Of a stretch of DNA of 6,258 nt, positions 1-6,065 are shown one piece after another. The position numbers and the translations under genes are program-made. Origin of the DNA: Caldifarciminota bacterium (GTDB lineage: Bacteria > Hydrothermota > Tepidihabitantia > Tepidihabitantales > CAIPLT01); contig JANXBB010000184.1 in NCBI GenBank assembly GCA_025061975.1, forward strand, positions 1 through 6,258. The letters run 5' to 3'. Numbering within the stretch: position 1 is the first letter of the stretch; each line of letters opens with the position of its first letter. Below the pieces are notes generated by a model. It searched no databases and was not told where the DNA came from. It worked only from the letters and a program-made list of their open reading frames with translations.

Positions 1-931
1 AAAGCATAATTTTCATAATTCAAATTCCACCTACTAACAACTATATAGCGGCAACACCTAACATAACAATAAAAGCGACCCGGGTTATGTTTTGGTATAT
101 TTCTCGCAAAGTTTCTTGAGTATTTATTCCGAAGTCGTCAGGTTCATCAAAACTTAACCCCCGACGTCTTCGCATTAATTCCCTAATTTGATCAATAGTT
201 TTTTCTAAATATTGAGCTTCTTTGGGTAAGACCTGGATACTTAAACCTTGAAAAACTGCTTGATAACCTGTTGGTTTAGGAAAAGTTTTTTCAAATGTTG
301 ATAACGGTATTATAATAATATTATCTTGAGTCTGGCCAAAAAATGTTCCCTTTCGAGCTAAAACACCAATAATGAAAAATCTTTTACCATTAATTGTTAA
401 ATATTTTCCTATTGGATTTTCGTTATAGAATAGATTGTCGACAATGTAACCGCCAATACAACAAACCGTTTGTTTGTGATGATAATCCGCATCATTTATA
501 AACCGTCCAACCTCAACCGTATAATTTGCAGTATATTGAATATCCGGAGTTGAGCCGATGATTTCAATTTGTTTTACGGTTTTCCCTTGATAAGACAATG
601 TGGGAATATTATAATATTTATACGGTGCAACCTTAGCAACTGTAATTAATTTACCGATAGCCCACGCATCTTCTAAGGTAAGATCCTTGCGTTTAGCAAT
701 TTCTTCAATATCCATTCGTCCTGCTCCCCAGCTATACTTTTGAACAAAGATAGTATTTGATCCTAAAGACTGAATTTGTTTTTCGACGGTAATGTTAAGC
801 CCTTGAATTAGTGAGAGAATTGCAATTATAGTTGTTACACCGATTACAATTCCCAAAATAGTCAAAAATGAACGTAACCGGTGAGTCTGCAGCATAAAAA
901 ATGAACTTGATATTAAATCTTTTAATGTCAT
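1..931 (-). pseudogene. MacB-type ABC transporter permease, 3' part out of view, interrupted by two in-frame stops
   Basis: The start is the ATG at 931-929, overlapping the upstream ATPase stop as ATGA; a weak GGA lies 6 nt before it. The open part is 296 residues. It has a short cytoplasmic N-terminus with the family-typical RLRSFLTILGIVIG segment leading into membrane helix 1 (about residues 20-43). A large periplasmic MacB_PCD-like domain follows (about 45-275), including DNIIIIPLSTF. The second helix starts at about 283. TAG at 43-41 then ends the frame. The family continues with a segment like SLLVGGIGIMNIML and has about 400 residues and four helices. Here the same frame reads stop-LLVGGI-stop (TGA, 22-20)-IMKIML to the window edge. 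The match resumes without a frame change, so these are substitutions inside a formerly intact gene, or base-call errors. As read, the product has one full helix and part of a second and should not form a working permease. The substrate cannot be told. Family assignment is firm; pseudogene versus sequence error is open. Confidence 0.85.
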
Positions 932-1614
932 AGTAATTCCATTTTAGTATCTAAAATTATTTCTCCATCTAACATCCTGATTTGCCGCTTCGCATGCTGA
1001 GCAACGTTTGGGTCATGAGTTACTAAAATAATTGTATTGCCATCCTTAGATATTTCATCGAATAAATTCATTATTTCTTTACTAGTTTTAGAATCTAAAT
1101 TTCCGGTCGGCTCATCTGCTAAAATTACTTCAGGATTATTAATTAAAGCTCGAGCAATCGCCACGCGTTGCATTTCACCCCCTGAGAGTTCATTAGGTCG
1201 GTGGTCTTTTCGGTGCATCAAGCCGACTCGGTTTAACATTTTTAAAGTTTTTTCTTTACGAATTTTTTCAGAGACTTTGGCATAGATTAATGGCAATTCA
1301 ACATTTTTTTCTACCGAAAGTCGAGGGAGAAGATTAAATGTTTGGAAAACAAATCCGAACGATTTATTTCTTAACTTTGAAAGCTCGATATCATTAAGAG
1401 TGGTAACATCGATACCATTAAAAAAATATTTTCCTTGAGTTGGAGTATCTAAACATCCGAGGAGATGCATAAGAGTAGATTTTCCGGATCCCGATGGACC
1501 AGTTATTGCGATGTATTCGCCTTTTTCGATTTCAAGCGACACATTGCGAACTGCTTCAACTACAGTTTCTCCTAAATAGTAATGCTTTGTAAGATTTTTA
1601 GTTTGAATTAGCAT
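928..1614 (-). CDS. ABC transporter ATP-binding protein, MacB/LolD type
   Basis: A 228-residue stand-alone nucleotide-binding subunit that would power the MacB-type permease encoded next. All ATPase motifs are present: Walker [10 protein letters not shown] (residues 39-47), Q-loop Gln91 in [10 protein letters not shown], signature LSGGEMQ (143-149), Walker B VILADE (163-168) with catalytic Glu168, D-loop NLDS (172-175) and switch His200 in VTHD. The length and the LMHLLGCLD stretch after Walker A are typical of the MacB/LolD branch, which works by mechanotransmission rather than classical transport. The signature reads LSGGEMQ rather than the common LSGGQQQ, a modest variant. The ATG at 1614-1612 shares its A with the adaptor stop (TAATG), and no Shine-Dalgarno precedes it, so translation probably depends on reinitiation. 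The gene ends in TGA inside the ATGA overlap with the permease start. It appears intact although its partner permease is interrupted. Confidence 0.95.
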   Translation of the reverse strand: MLIQTKNLTKHYYLGETVVEAVRNVSLEIEKGEYIAITGPSGSGKSTLMHLLGCLDTPTQGKYFFNGIDVTTLNDIELSKLRNKSFGFVFQTFNLLPRLSVEKNVELPLIYAKVSEKIRKEKTLKMLNRVGLMHRKDHRPNELSGGEMQRVAIARALINNPEVILADEPTGNLDSKTSKEIMNLFDEISKDGNTIILVTHDPNVAQHAKRQIRMLDGEIILDTKMELL

Positions 1615-2705
1615 TATTGTTGATATTTCACACGGTCACCATCTTTTAGAAGAGTTAAGGTTTTATACGGGCCAATAACTACAAGATCACCGGGTTTAAG
1701 ACCATCAATAACTTCGATGTCAGTTTCGCTTGCAATGCCGGTTTTTATTGGTTTTAGACGCACGATACCTTCTTCCACCACAAATACTGATTGGGTCTCT
1801 ACTCCCTTAATTTTTCTTTTACCGACGGCTTGAATCGGTATTATCAAAATACTGTCTTTTTTACTAGTAATAATTTCCGCATTGACTGACATACCTGGAC
1901 GAGCCAATTTGGGGTTTGAATCCAATACAATTTCTACTTCAAATTCGGCCGATGTAGCTGTAGTAGATTGATTTAAAAGCGTTTGTTCTTTAGGAAGATA
2001 ACTAATTTTTGTAACTCGACCCGAAAATTGTGAGTTAGGAAACGCATCAATGTAAACTGTTGCTTCAAAATCCGGTTTTACTAAAGGTACTTCGGTTTCA
2101 TCTAAATTTATTGCTGCGATCATTTTAGTTAAATCGGCGATTACCATCAAAACTGTACCGGGGTTATTAAAAGTTCCCACGATTGCGGTTTCTCCTTCTT
2201 TGATATTAATTTTTGTAACGACACCGGAAACTGGTGCTGTAATTTTTGTTTTTTGAAAAGCATCTTGTGCTTGTTCTAAACGAGCTTTAGCGATCCGGTA
2301 ATTAATTAGAGAATTTTCGTATTCTAATCGTGATATTAAGTTTGCTAAAAAAAGACTTTCAGATCGGACAAAAGCTAGTTCAGCTTGGTCAAATTGAGCT
2401 TGTGCCAATTCTAAATTAGCCAAAGCATTTTTCTGGTCTAAAACACAAATTAAATCACCTTGCTTTACATGCATTCCTTCGCTGACGTATATTTTTTCGA
2501 CAACAGCCATTACTTGAGCTTGAATGTTTACTTGCTTTTGAGCGCGCAACTCGCCACTCCCCGAAACTTTAGATGTAAGACATCCCCAGTTGACTTTTTT
2601 TACTTCTACTAAAATTTTTTGGTCATGATATACAATATTAAGAACTATAATTAATGTAACTACAATTATCACAATTCCAGCAATTATAATCGGTTTTTTT
2701 TTCAT
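1614..2705 (-). CDS. Periplasmic adaptor (membrane fusion protein), HlyD/MacA family
   Basis: A 363-residue adaptor that would bridge the inner-membrane ABC transporter and the TolC-like channel. Residues 1-4 are MKKK and about 5-24 form an uncleaved membrane anchor, the MacA arrangement; I see no lipobox. The first lipoyl/barrel-sandwich half (about 44-90) includes GSGELRAQ and VSEGMHVKQGDLICVLD. An Ala/Gln/Leu-rich helical hairpin (about 92-150) follows, then the second lipoyl half with TKITAPVSGVVTKINIKEG (153-171). A beta-barrel domain (about 190-280) ends in RPGMSVNAEI, and a C-terminal membrane-proximal domain contains GLKPGDLVV. The length is close to MacA (about 370). The start is the ATG at 2705-2703, preceded by AGGAG at 2716-2712 with 6-nt spacing. 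The upstream stop TAA directly abuts the start codon. Family is certain; what is exported is unknown. Confidence 0.95.
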   Translation of the reverse strand: MKKKPIIIAGIVIIVVTLIIVLNIVYHDQKILVEVKKVNWGCLTSKVSGSGELRAQKQVNIQAQVMAVVEKIYVSEGMHVKQGDLICVLDQKNALANLELAQAQFDQAELAFVRSESLFLANLISRLEYENSLINYRIAKARLEQAQDAFQKTKITAPVSGVVTKINIKEGETAIVGTFNNPGTVLMVIADLTKMIAAINLDETEVPLVKPDFEATVYIDAFPNSQFSGRVTKISYLPKEQTLLNQSTTATSAEFEVEIVLDSNPKLARPGMSVNAEIITSKKDSILIIPIQAVGKRKIKGVETQSVFVVEEGIVRLKPIKTGIASETDIEVIDGLKPGDLVVIGPYKTLTLLKDGDRVKYQQ

Positions 2706-4004
2706 TTATTGCTCCTGAGGTTTTATTAAATGCCCAACAAGATACTCAATTTGGGCATAATTTATATGCATATCATAAAGAGTGTTATAATAATCAAACT
2801 GTGCACGGGTAAAATTTATTTCTGTATTTATTAAATCAAGCTGTGAAATTAATCCTAATCGATACTGTTCTTTGGCTAAATTCATAAGTTTTTGATTTAA
2901 TTCTAAATTTTTTTGAGCGTATTCAGCACGAACTTTTGATTCCTGATAGTTCTCTACAGCTGTAAGGAGTGATTTATATAATATTTGTTTGAGTTTTATA
3001 AGTTGTAACTTGGCTCGGCGGTGCTCGGTTTTCTTATTAGCTACTGATAGGATATAAGTTTTGAGATCGGAAATAGGAAATTGAAACTTTATCCCATAGC
3101 TTCGGAAATTCTGATTGCGCCAATTCAACATTACCCCAGTTAGTGATGTGTCGTAATAATTACCAATCCAATAATAACTGATAGTCGGAAGTAAATTTAA
3201 AACTGATTGGATAAATGAAACTTTGGTGAGTTTTTCGAATTTTTTATTAGAAGTTAATGAATAATTATACTTAACAATTAAGTTCCATAGTTCATTAAAT
3301 TTAAGATCCAAAGTGGGAAGTTCAAAATTTTCTTGCGGCCTTATGATAACATTAGAAGTAATTCCGGTTAGCAGTTTTAACTCGTTTTCGTGAGTTGCTA
3401 GATTTTTTTGAGCGCTTAAAATGTCAAGTTCAGTTTGACTTAAAAAAGTTTCGCTTTGAAGTACTTCAAAATCTGATGCTTCACCAAGATCACGTTTTGT
3501 CTTAATTAGCCGATAATTCTCTTGAGCACGTTTTAATGCAGCTTGAGCTACTTTGTATAAATTATATGCTTTAATCAAATTAAAATATACAAGTTTAACA
3601 TTATATATAAGATGTGCCTCTTTTTCATAAGCTTGCGCATAATAGTATTCATAATATAACTTACCATTGTATAAATTTCCGAAAACTTCAGGGCTAAAAA
3701 TAATTTGATTTGCAGTAAAGGTCTTTATGTAGTTGGAATTTAAAGGGATTGATGTTTGTGTTTCTTGCTTTTCGTAATTGATTGTAGTACTAAAAGTTGG
3801 AAGAAGTTGTAGGGAATAGTTTAATAAATTTAAAAAACCAGTATTTCGATCAAGCTTTGCCTCGATACTTTCAAGACTTTGTTTTCGCGCACGCCCAATT
3901 GCGTCATCGAGCGATAAATAAAGTGTATCGTTGTTTGCGTCAAGTCTAGCGGAGGCTAATGATACTAAAAAGAATAAAATGAATTTAACACCTAAGAGTT
4001 TCAT
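2706..4004 (-). CDS. TolC-family outer-membrane efflux protein
   Basis: The predicted outer-membrane exit duct of the pump. From the chosen ATG it has 432 residues, within the usual TolC-family range (about 400-500). Residues 1-19 (MKLLGVKFILFFLVSLASA) form a classical signal peptide with an ASA cleavage site. The mature part has two repeats of the outer-membrane efflux (OEP) type. One begins near LYLSLDDAIGRARKQS. The second begins near residue 260 and ends with the family-like LGLISQLDLINTEINFTRAQFDYY segment, where long helices alternate with Tyr/Asn-rich strand segments such as ISYYWIGNYYD. A TTG 30 nt upstream (4034) would add ten residues ahead of the signal peptide and overlap the previous gene, so the ATG at 4004-4002 is preferred. 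Its AAAGGAG lies 15 nt upstream, longer than usual. The previous gene's stop is one base before this ATG. The gene appears intact. Confidence 0.93.
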   Translation of the reverse strand: MKLLGVKFILFFLVSLASARLDANNDTLYLSLDDAIGRARKQSLESIEAKLDRNTGFLNLLNYSLQLLPTFSTTINYEKQETQTSIPLNSNYIKTFTANQIIFSPEVFGNLYNGKLYYEYYYAQAYEKEAHLIYNVKLVYFNLIKAYNLYKVAQAALKRAQENYRLIKTKRDLGEASDFEVLQSETFLSQTELDILSAQKNLATHENELKLLTGITSNVIIRPQENFELPTLDLKFNELWNLIVKYNYSLTSNKKFEKLTKVSFIQSVLNLLPTISYYWIGNYYDTSLTGVMLNWRNQNFRSYGIKFQFPISDLKTYILSVANKKTEHRRAKLQLIKLKQILYKSLLTAVENYQESKVRAEYAQKNLELNQKLMNLAKEQYRLGLISQLDLINTEINFTRAQFDYYNTLYDMHINYAQIEYLVGHLIKPQEQ

Positions 4005-4005
4005 T

Positions 4006-4671
4006 TTAAGTACGAGTAGCTCCTTTCGGGCCAAAAAACGATGTTACAATTATATAAATAACCCATAAGGCAATAATTAAGTAATAAATTTTTTTGTCTT
4101 TTAGCTCATATACAATTTTTAGTCCCAAAGCAATTAAAATAATTTCCCATATTGTGAAAAAATCAAATTTTGTTAACAGCCGATAAACAAAAGAATTTCT
4201 ATTAATAAAAGGCACAAAAAGCGCAAAACTGGTTTCAACAACAGGATTTTTAGTTATTAAAGTAACAACCATTCTAATTAAAATACTCGGAAGTCTTACA
4301 AGTGCCGCGTTAACTGTGACTGCAAATGTTAATAAATATTGCCCAGTTATTCCAAGAATTGTTAAAAGAAAATTTAGAATCAACGCAACTATAAGTATAG
4401 TCAGCGGAACAAATATTATAGTGCCAATAATTCCGGAAATCAGGGGGAGTGGTCCTTTTAACATTTTTTCGGCTTGTTCTAACTGTTCCGGAGTTAAATT
4501 TCGTTCGCGGAGCTGAGCAAGACGGGTTTCAAGACTTCCGGAAGTTAAAATTACTACTGTCAAAATTAAAGAAGCTACCACTAAGATAACTAATGGTAAA
4601 AGCCAATATCTTTTTTCCTTTATTGCAAGAAAATATTTTTGGGGGTTAAAATACAGTTCTAATAAATTCAT
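4006..4671 (-). CDS. Yip1-domain (YIP1 family) integral membrane protein
   Basis: First gene of the efflux operon, 221 residues, with no signal peptide. It has an N-terminal LLELYFNPQKYFLAI segment, typical of bacterial YIP1-family proteins, then about five membrane segments (roughly residues 22-43, 77-107, 113-139, 172-187 and 195-213). A charged loop at 46-72 (LETRLAQLRERNLTPEQLEQ) lies between the first two. The FDFFTIWEIILIALGL stretch near 169-184 also resembles the family. The biochemical role of bacterial YIP1 proteins is not established. Its place at the head of a MacAB-TolC-like operon, one base from the channel gene, suggests an accessory membrane role in assembly or export, which is inference. 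The start is the ATG at 4671-4669 with GGAGGG at 4681-4676, 4 nt upstream. It lies about 45 nt downstream of the predicted transcription start. Family call is moderate to good; function is unknown. Confidence 0.82.
   Translation of the reverse strand: MNLLELYFNPQKYFLAIKEKRYWLLPLVILVVASLILTVVILTSGSLETRLAQLRERNLTPEQLEQAEKMLKGPLPLISGIIGTIIFVPLTILIVALILNFLLTILGITGQYLLTFAVTVNAALVRLPSILIRMVVTLITKNPVVETSFALFVPFINRNSFVYRLLTKFDFFTIWEIILIALGLKIVYELKDKKIYYLIIALWVIYIIVTSFFGPKGATRT
4020..4026 (-). promoter_or_regulatory. Shine-Dalgarno for the TolC-family gene, inside the end of the Yip1-family gene
   Basis: The minus strand reads AAAGGAG here, a strong ribosome-binding match lying within the last codons of the upstream gene. 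The ATG at 4004 is 15 nt downstream. The only alternative in-frame start, TTG at 4034, lies upstream of this site and cannot use it. The site therefore supports the ATG start, although the spacing is longer than the usual 5-9 nt, and coupling to the TAA at 4008-4006 probably helps. Confidence 0.6.
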
Positions 4672-4675
4672 TGTG

Positions 4676-4681
4676 CCCTCC
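4676..4681 (-). promoter_or_regulatory. Shine-Dalgarno for the first efflux-operon gene
   Basis: The minus strand reads GGAGGG with 4 nt (CACA) before the ATG at 4671. It is the best ribosome-binding site in the window and fixes the start of the Yip1-family gene. Confidence 0.8.
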
Positions 4682-4722
4682 GTTTTTATTGTTAAATATT
4701 ATTTAAAACCGGCATTCGCTTA

Positions 4723-4750
4723 ATTATAACTATTTTTGCTTTATAGTCAA
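4723..4750 (-). promoter_or_regulatory. Sigma70-type promoter of the efflux operon
   Basis: On the minus strand, TTGACT (4750-4745, five of six consensus bases) is separated by 16 bp from a perfect TATAAT (4728-4723). Transcription should start near 4716, giving a leader of about 45 nt before the ATG at 4671. No other promoter-like site is evident between the genes of this tightly packed operon, so it probably drives all five. An ACCGGC hexamer lies on each side of the promoter (4708-4713 and 4766-4771, plus-strand reading). Confidence 0.75.
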
Positions 4751-4789
4751 TAAAAAATCTGGTTTACCGGCTATCTAATTATTTGCCCA

Positions 4790-4817
4790 AAATATATTAC
4801 GGAAAAGTAATATTTTT
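4790..4817. repeat. AT-rich inverted repeat (hairpin or operator candidate)
   Basis: ATATTAC (4794-4800) and GTAATAT (4807-4813) are perfect 7-bp complementary arms around a GGAAAA loop. After one T-T mismatch, three more A-T pairs extend the stem to 4790-4817. On the plus strand the right arm runs into a T-tract, so it resembles a weak terminator, but no rightward gene ends here. It sits about 40 bp upstream of the efflux -35 box, so an operator or activator site is also possible. Only the symmetry is seen; the function is a guess. Confidence 0.5.
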
Positions 4818-4883
4818 AACTAAATAATTTTTAAATTAAGATGTTGAAAGTCAATAAATTCAGTTTAATGAACCAAAAATGAC

Positions 4884-4900
4884 TGGGCTGTGTCCCCCAC
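4884..4900. repeat. GC-rich REP-like motif
   Basis: On the minus strand this reads GTGGGGGACACAGCCCA, a sharp GC-rich island in AT-rich surroundings, with TGGG and CCCA arms around an 8-nt loop. Its GGGGACA core and short G/C hairpin recall the repetitive extragenic palindromes associated with RAYT (Y1/IS200-like) transposases. There is only one copy here and no transposase, so the assignment is tentative. Confidence 0.3.
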
Positions 4901-4945
4901 GATTTGTTATGTTTATTAAAACTATGCTGGTTAGAGTATTCATTT

Positions 4946-5013
4946 ATCGATATTGAATTGATAATTTTAATATTCACCCACCTTTTTAGCACAAATCGAT
5001 TTTAATTGATTAC
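4946..5013. repeat. Pair of imperfect direct repeats with ATCGAT and AATTGAT blocks
   Basis: ATCGAT occurs at 4946-4951 and 4995-5000, 49 bp apart. AATTGAT follows each, at 4956-4962 (4-nt gap) and 5004-5010 (3-nt gap). The cores are themselves palindromic: TATCGATA at 4945-4952 and AAATCGATTT at 4993-5002. The spacing of nearly five helical turns would suit cooperative binding of a regulator, but AT-rich DNA gives such matches by chance fairly often. Confidence 0.35.
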
Positions 5014-5049
5014 GGTATAGATTTGTTGCAAGAAAATTTTATATGTATG

Positions 5050-5078
5050 CTGACAATTGGAGTAGTTTAAAATATCAG
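5050..5078 (+). promoter_or_regulatory. Candidate promoter for ptb (distal)
   Basis: CTGACA (5050-5055, five of six consensus bases) is followed after 17 bp by TATCAG (5073-5078, four of six). The predicted start near 5085 would give a leader of about 80 nt before ptb. The spacing is ideal but the -10 box is poor. It competes with the candidate at 5131-5158, which contains the same TGACAATTG sequence. Confidence 0.3.
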
Positions 5079-5130
5079 ACAACGGCTTGATTTTATTGTA
5101 CTTTTGTTAAATGAGAATATACGAGCCATA

Positions 5131-5158
5131 TTGACAATTGTAAAAATTATGATAAACT
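5131..5158 (+). promoter_or_regulatory. Candidate promoter for ptb (proximal)
   Basis: A perfect TTGACA (5131-5136) is followed after 16 bp by TAAACT (5153-5158, four of six). Transcription would start near 5165, two bases before the ptb ATG at 5167, giving an essentially leaderless message. That would agree with the lack of a ribosome-binding site before ptb. The -10 box is weak, so confidence is limited. Confidence 0.35.
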
Positions 5159-5166
5159 TTATTTTG

Positions 5167-6060
5167 ATGTTTACTACATTTAATGAAATGGTTGAAATTG
5201 CAAAAAAACGTGGGCCGAAACGTTGTGTTGTAGCGTGTGCAGAAGATTTTCCAACGATAGAAGCGCTTTATGAAGCTTATCGAGAAGGAATTGCTCGGGG
5301 TGTACTTTTTGGGAATAAAGGCAAAATCTTAGAGATTATGAGCCAATTAAAAATTGACCCAAGCGAGTTTGAAATTGTTGACTGCGCAACCGAAAAAGAA
5401 GCAGTTAGCAAAGCAGTAAGGGAAGTTGCTCAAAACGGAGATTTTCTAATGAAAGGTCAGATCACCACATCAAATTTTTTACGTGGGGTGTTAGATGATA
5501 AGCTTGGATTGCGTGGTGAACAGTTGTTAAGCCACATTGCACTCCTACAGCCGGCGTTATATCATAAAATTCTTTTTGTGTCGGACGGTGGAATCAATGT
5601 TGAGTTGGACCTGAAGAAAAAAATTGAAATTGTCCGCAACGCAATAAACTTTGTGCGCAGTTTAGGACTTTCAATCCCAAAAGTTGCGTTATTATCCGCA
5701 ATTGAACGAGTTAATCTTAATATGCAGGAAACATTGGACTGGGCCGTAATTACTCGAATGGGGGAGGAGGGAACTTTTGGGGATTGTATAATTGAAGGGC
5801 CTTTAGCATTAGATGTAGCGTTTTCACCGCAAGCAGCCAAAGTTAAAAAAGTAAAAACTCAGATATCAGGTGATGTCGATATTTTGATTGTACCGTCAAT
5901 CGCAACCGGTAATATAATGTGCAAAGCACTTCAGTATTTAGGTGGCGCAAAAATTTGTGGTATCATAGTTGGTGCTTTAAAGCCGGTGGTGATGTTATCC
6001 CGTTCCGATACCCGAGAGACTAAGTTATATTCTTTAAGTTTGGGAAATATTGTTTCTTAG
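5167..6060 (+). CDS. ptb: Phosphate butyryltransferase-like phosphate acyltransferase
   Basis: Predicted to convert acyl-CoA plus phosphate to acyl-phosphate plus CoA in the cytoplasm; a partner kinase would then make ATP and the free acid. From the ATG at 5167 it has 297 residues, the usual size for the single-domain PTA_PTB family and lacking the N-terminal extension of long Pta enzymes. Recognisable blocks are FLMKGQITTSNFLRGVL (93-109), SDGGINVELDLKKK (139-152), KVALLSAIERVN (172-183), EGPLALDVAFS (210-220), PSIATGNIMCKAL (243-255) and SRSDTRETKLYSL (278-290). The frame is open back to a TTG at 5104, and ATGs at 5149 and 5188 are alternatives. The 5167 start matches the usual N-terminus (MFTTFNEMVEIAKKRGPKR), while the residues before it look like translated intergenic DNA. 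No Shine-Dalgarno precedes any of these starts. Branched-chain or acetyl substrates cannot be excluded. The gene ends in TAG. Confidence 0.9.
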   Translation: MFTTFNEMVEIAKKRGPKRCVVACAEDFPTIEALYEAYREGIARGVLFGNKGKILEIMSQLKIDPSEFEIVDCATEKEAVSKAVREVAQNGDFLMKGQITTSNFLRGVLDDKLGLRGEQLLSHIALLQPALYHKILFVSDGGINVELDLKKKIEIVRNAINFVRSLGLSIPKVALLSAIERVNLNMQETLDWAVITRMGEEGTFGDCIIEGPLALDVAFSPQAAKVKKVKTQISGDVDILIVPSIATGNIMCKALQYLGGAKICGIIVGALKPVVMLSRSDTRETKLYSLSLGNIVS

Positions 6061-6065
6061 CATGT

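Larger units (their letters stand above)
4672..5166. other. Divergent intergenic region, about 495 bp, no convincing gene
   Basis: This AT-rich stretch separates the leftward efflux operon from the rightward ptb gene. I see no open frame with recognisable protein content; the longest start-to-stop reads I noticed are under 30 codons. It contains the efflux promoter near its left end, weak rightward promoter candidates near its right end, an AT-rich inverted repeat (4790-4817), two related ATCGAT/AATTGAT repeats (4946-5013), two copies of TGACAATTG (5051 and 5132), two copies of AGTCAATAAA (4745 and 4849), and one GC-rich island (4884-4900). No tRNA or known riboswitch was recognised. Nearly 500 bp is long for a genome packed as tightly as this operon, so it may hold regulatory sites or an unrecognised small RNA. 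Confidence 0.7.

Noticed and set aside
1..43. Alternative genetic code (for example UGA read as glycine) to explain the permease stops
   Set aside because: TGA forms the ATGA stop/start overlap ending the ATPase gene, TAG ends ptb at the expected C-terminus, and two different stop codons would both need reassignment.
1037..1285. 82-codon plus-strand open frame opposite the ABC ATPase gene
   Set aside because: It lies wholly antisense to the conserved Walker B, signature and D-loop region, and its translation has no recognisable domain.
4006..4034. TTG at 4034 as the start of the TolC-family gene
   Set aside because: It would put ten charged and mixed residues ahead of a classical signal peptide and overlap the previous gene by 29 bp; the ATG at 4004 gives a normal signal peptide.
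4316..4516. 66-codon plus-strand open frame opposite the Yip1-family gene
   Set aside because: It is antisense to a membrane protein with clear helices, and its composition looks like a mirror of that gene; I see no ribosome-binding support.
4861..4943. 27-codon minus-strand reading frame across the GC-rich island (MNTLTSIVLINIT...)
   Set aside because: It is very short, has no ribosome-binding site and no similarity I recognise; chance is the simpler explanation.
5104..5166. N-terminal extension of ptb from TTG at 5104
   Set aside because: The added 21 residues do not look like the family, which normally begins close to the MFTTFNEM segment, and they overlap promoter-like DNA.
4672..5166. 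CRISPR array, tRNA or riboswitch in the intergenic region
   Set aside because: Repeats are only 6-19 bases, irregular and few; no cloverleaf or familiar riboswitch core was recognised by eye.
5562..5840. 92-codon minus-strand open frame opposite ptb
   Set aside because: It is antisense to the most conserved part of ptb and shows no domain.
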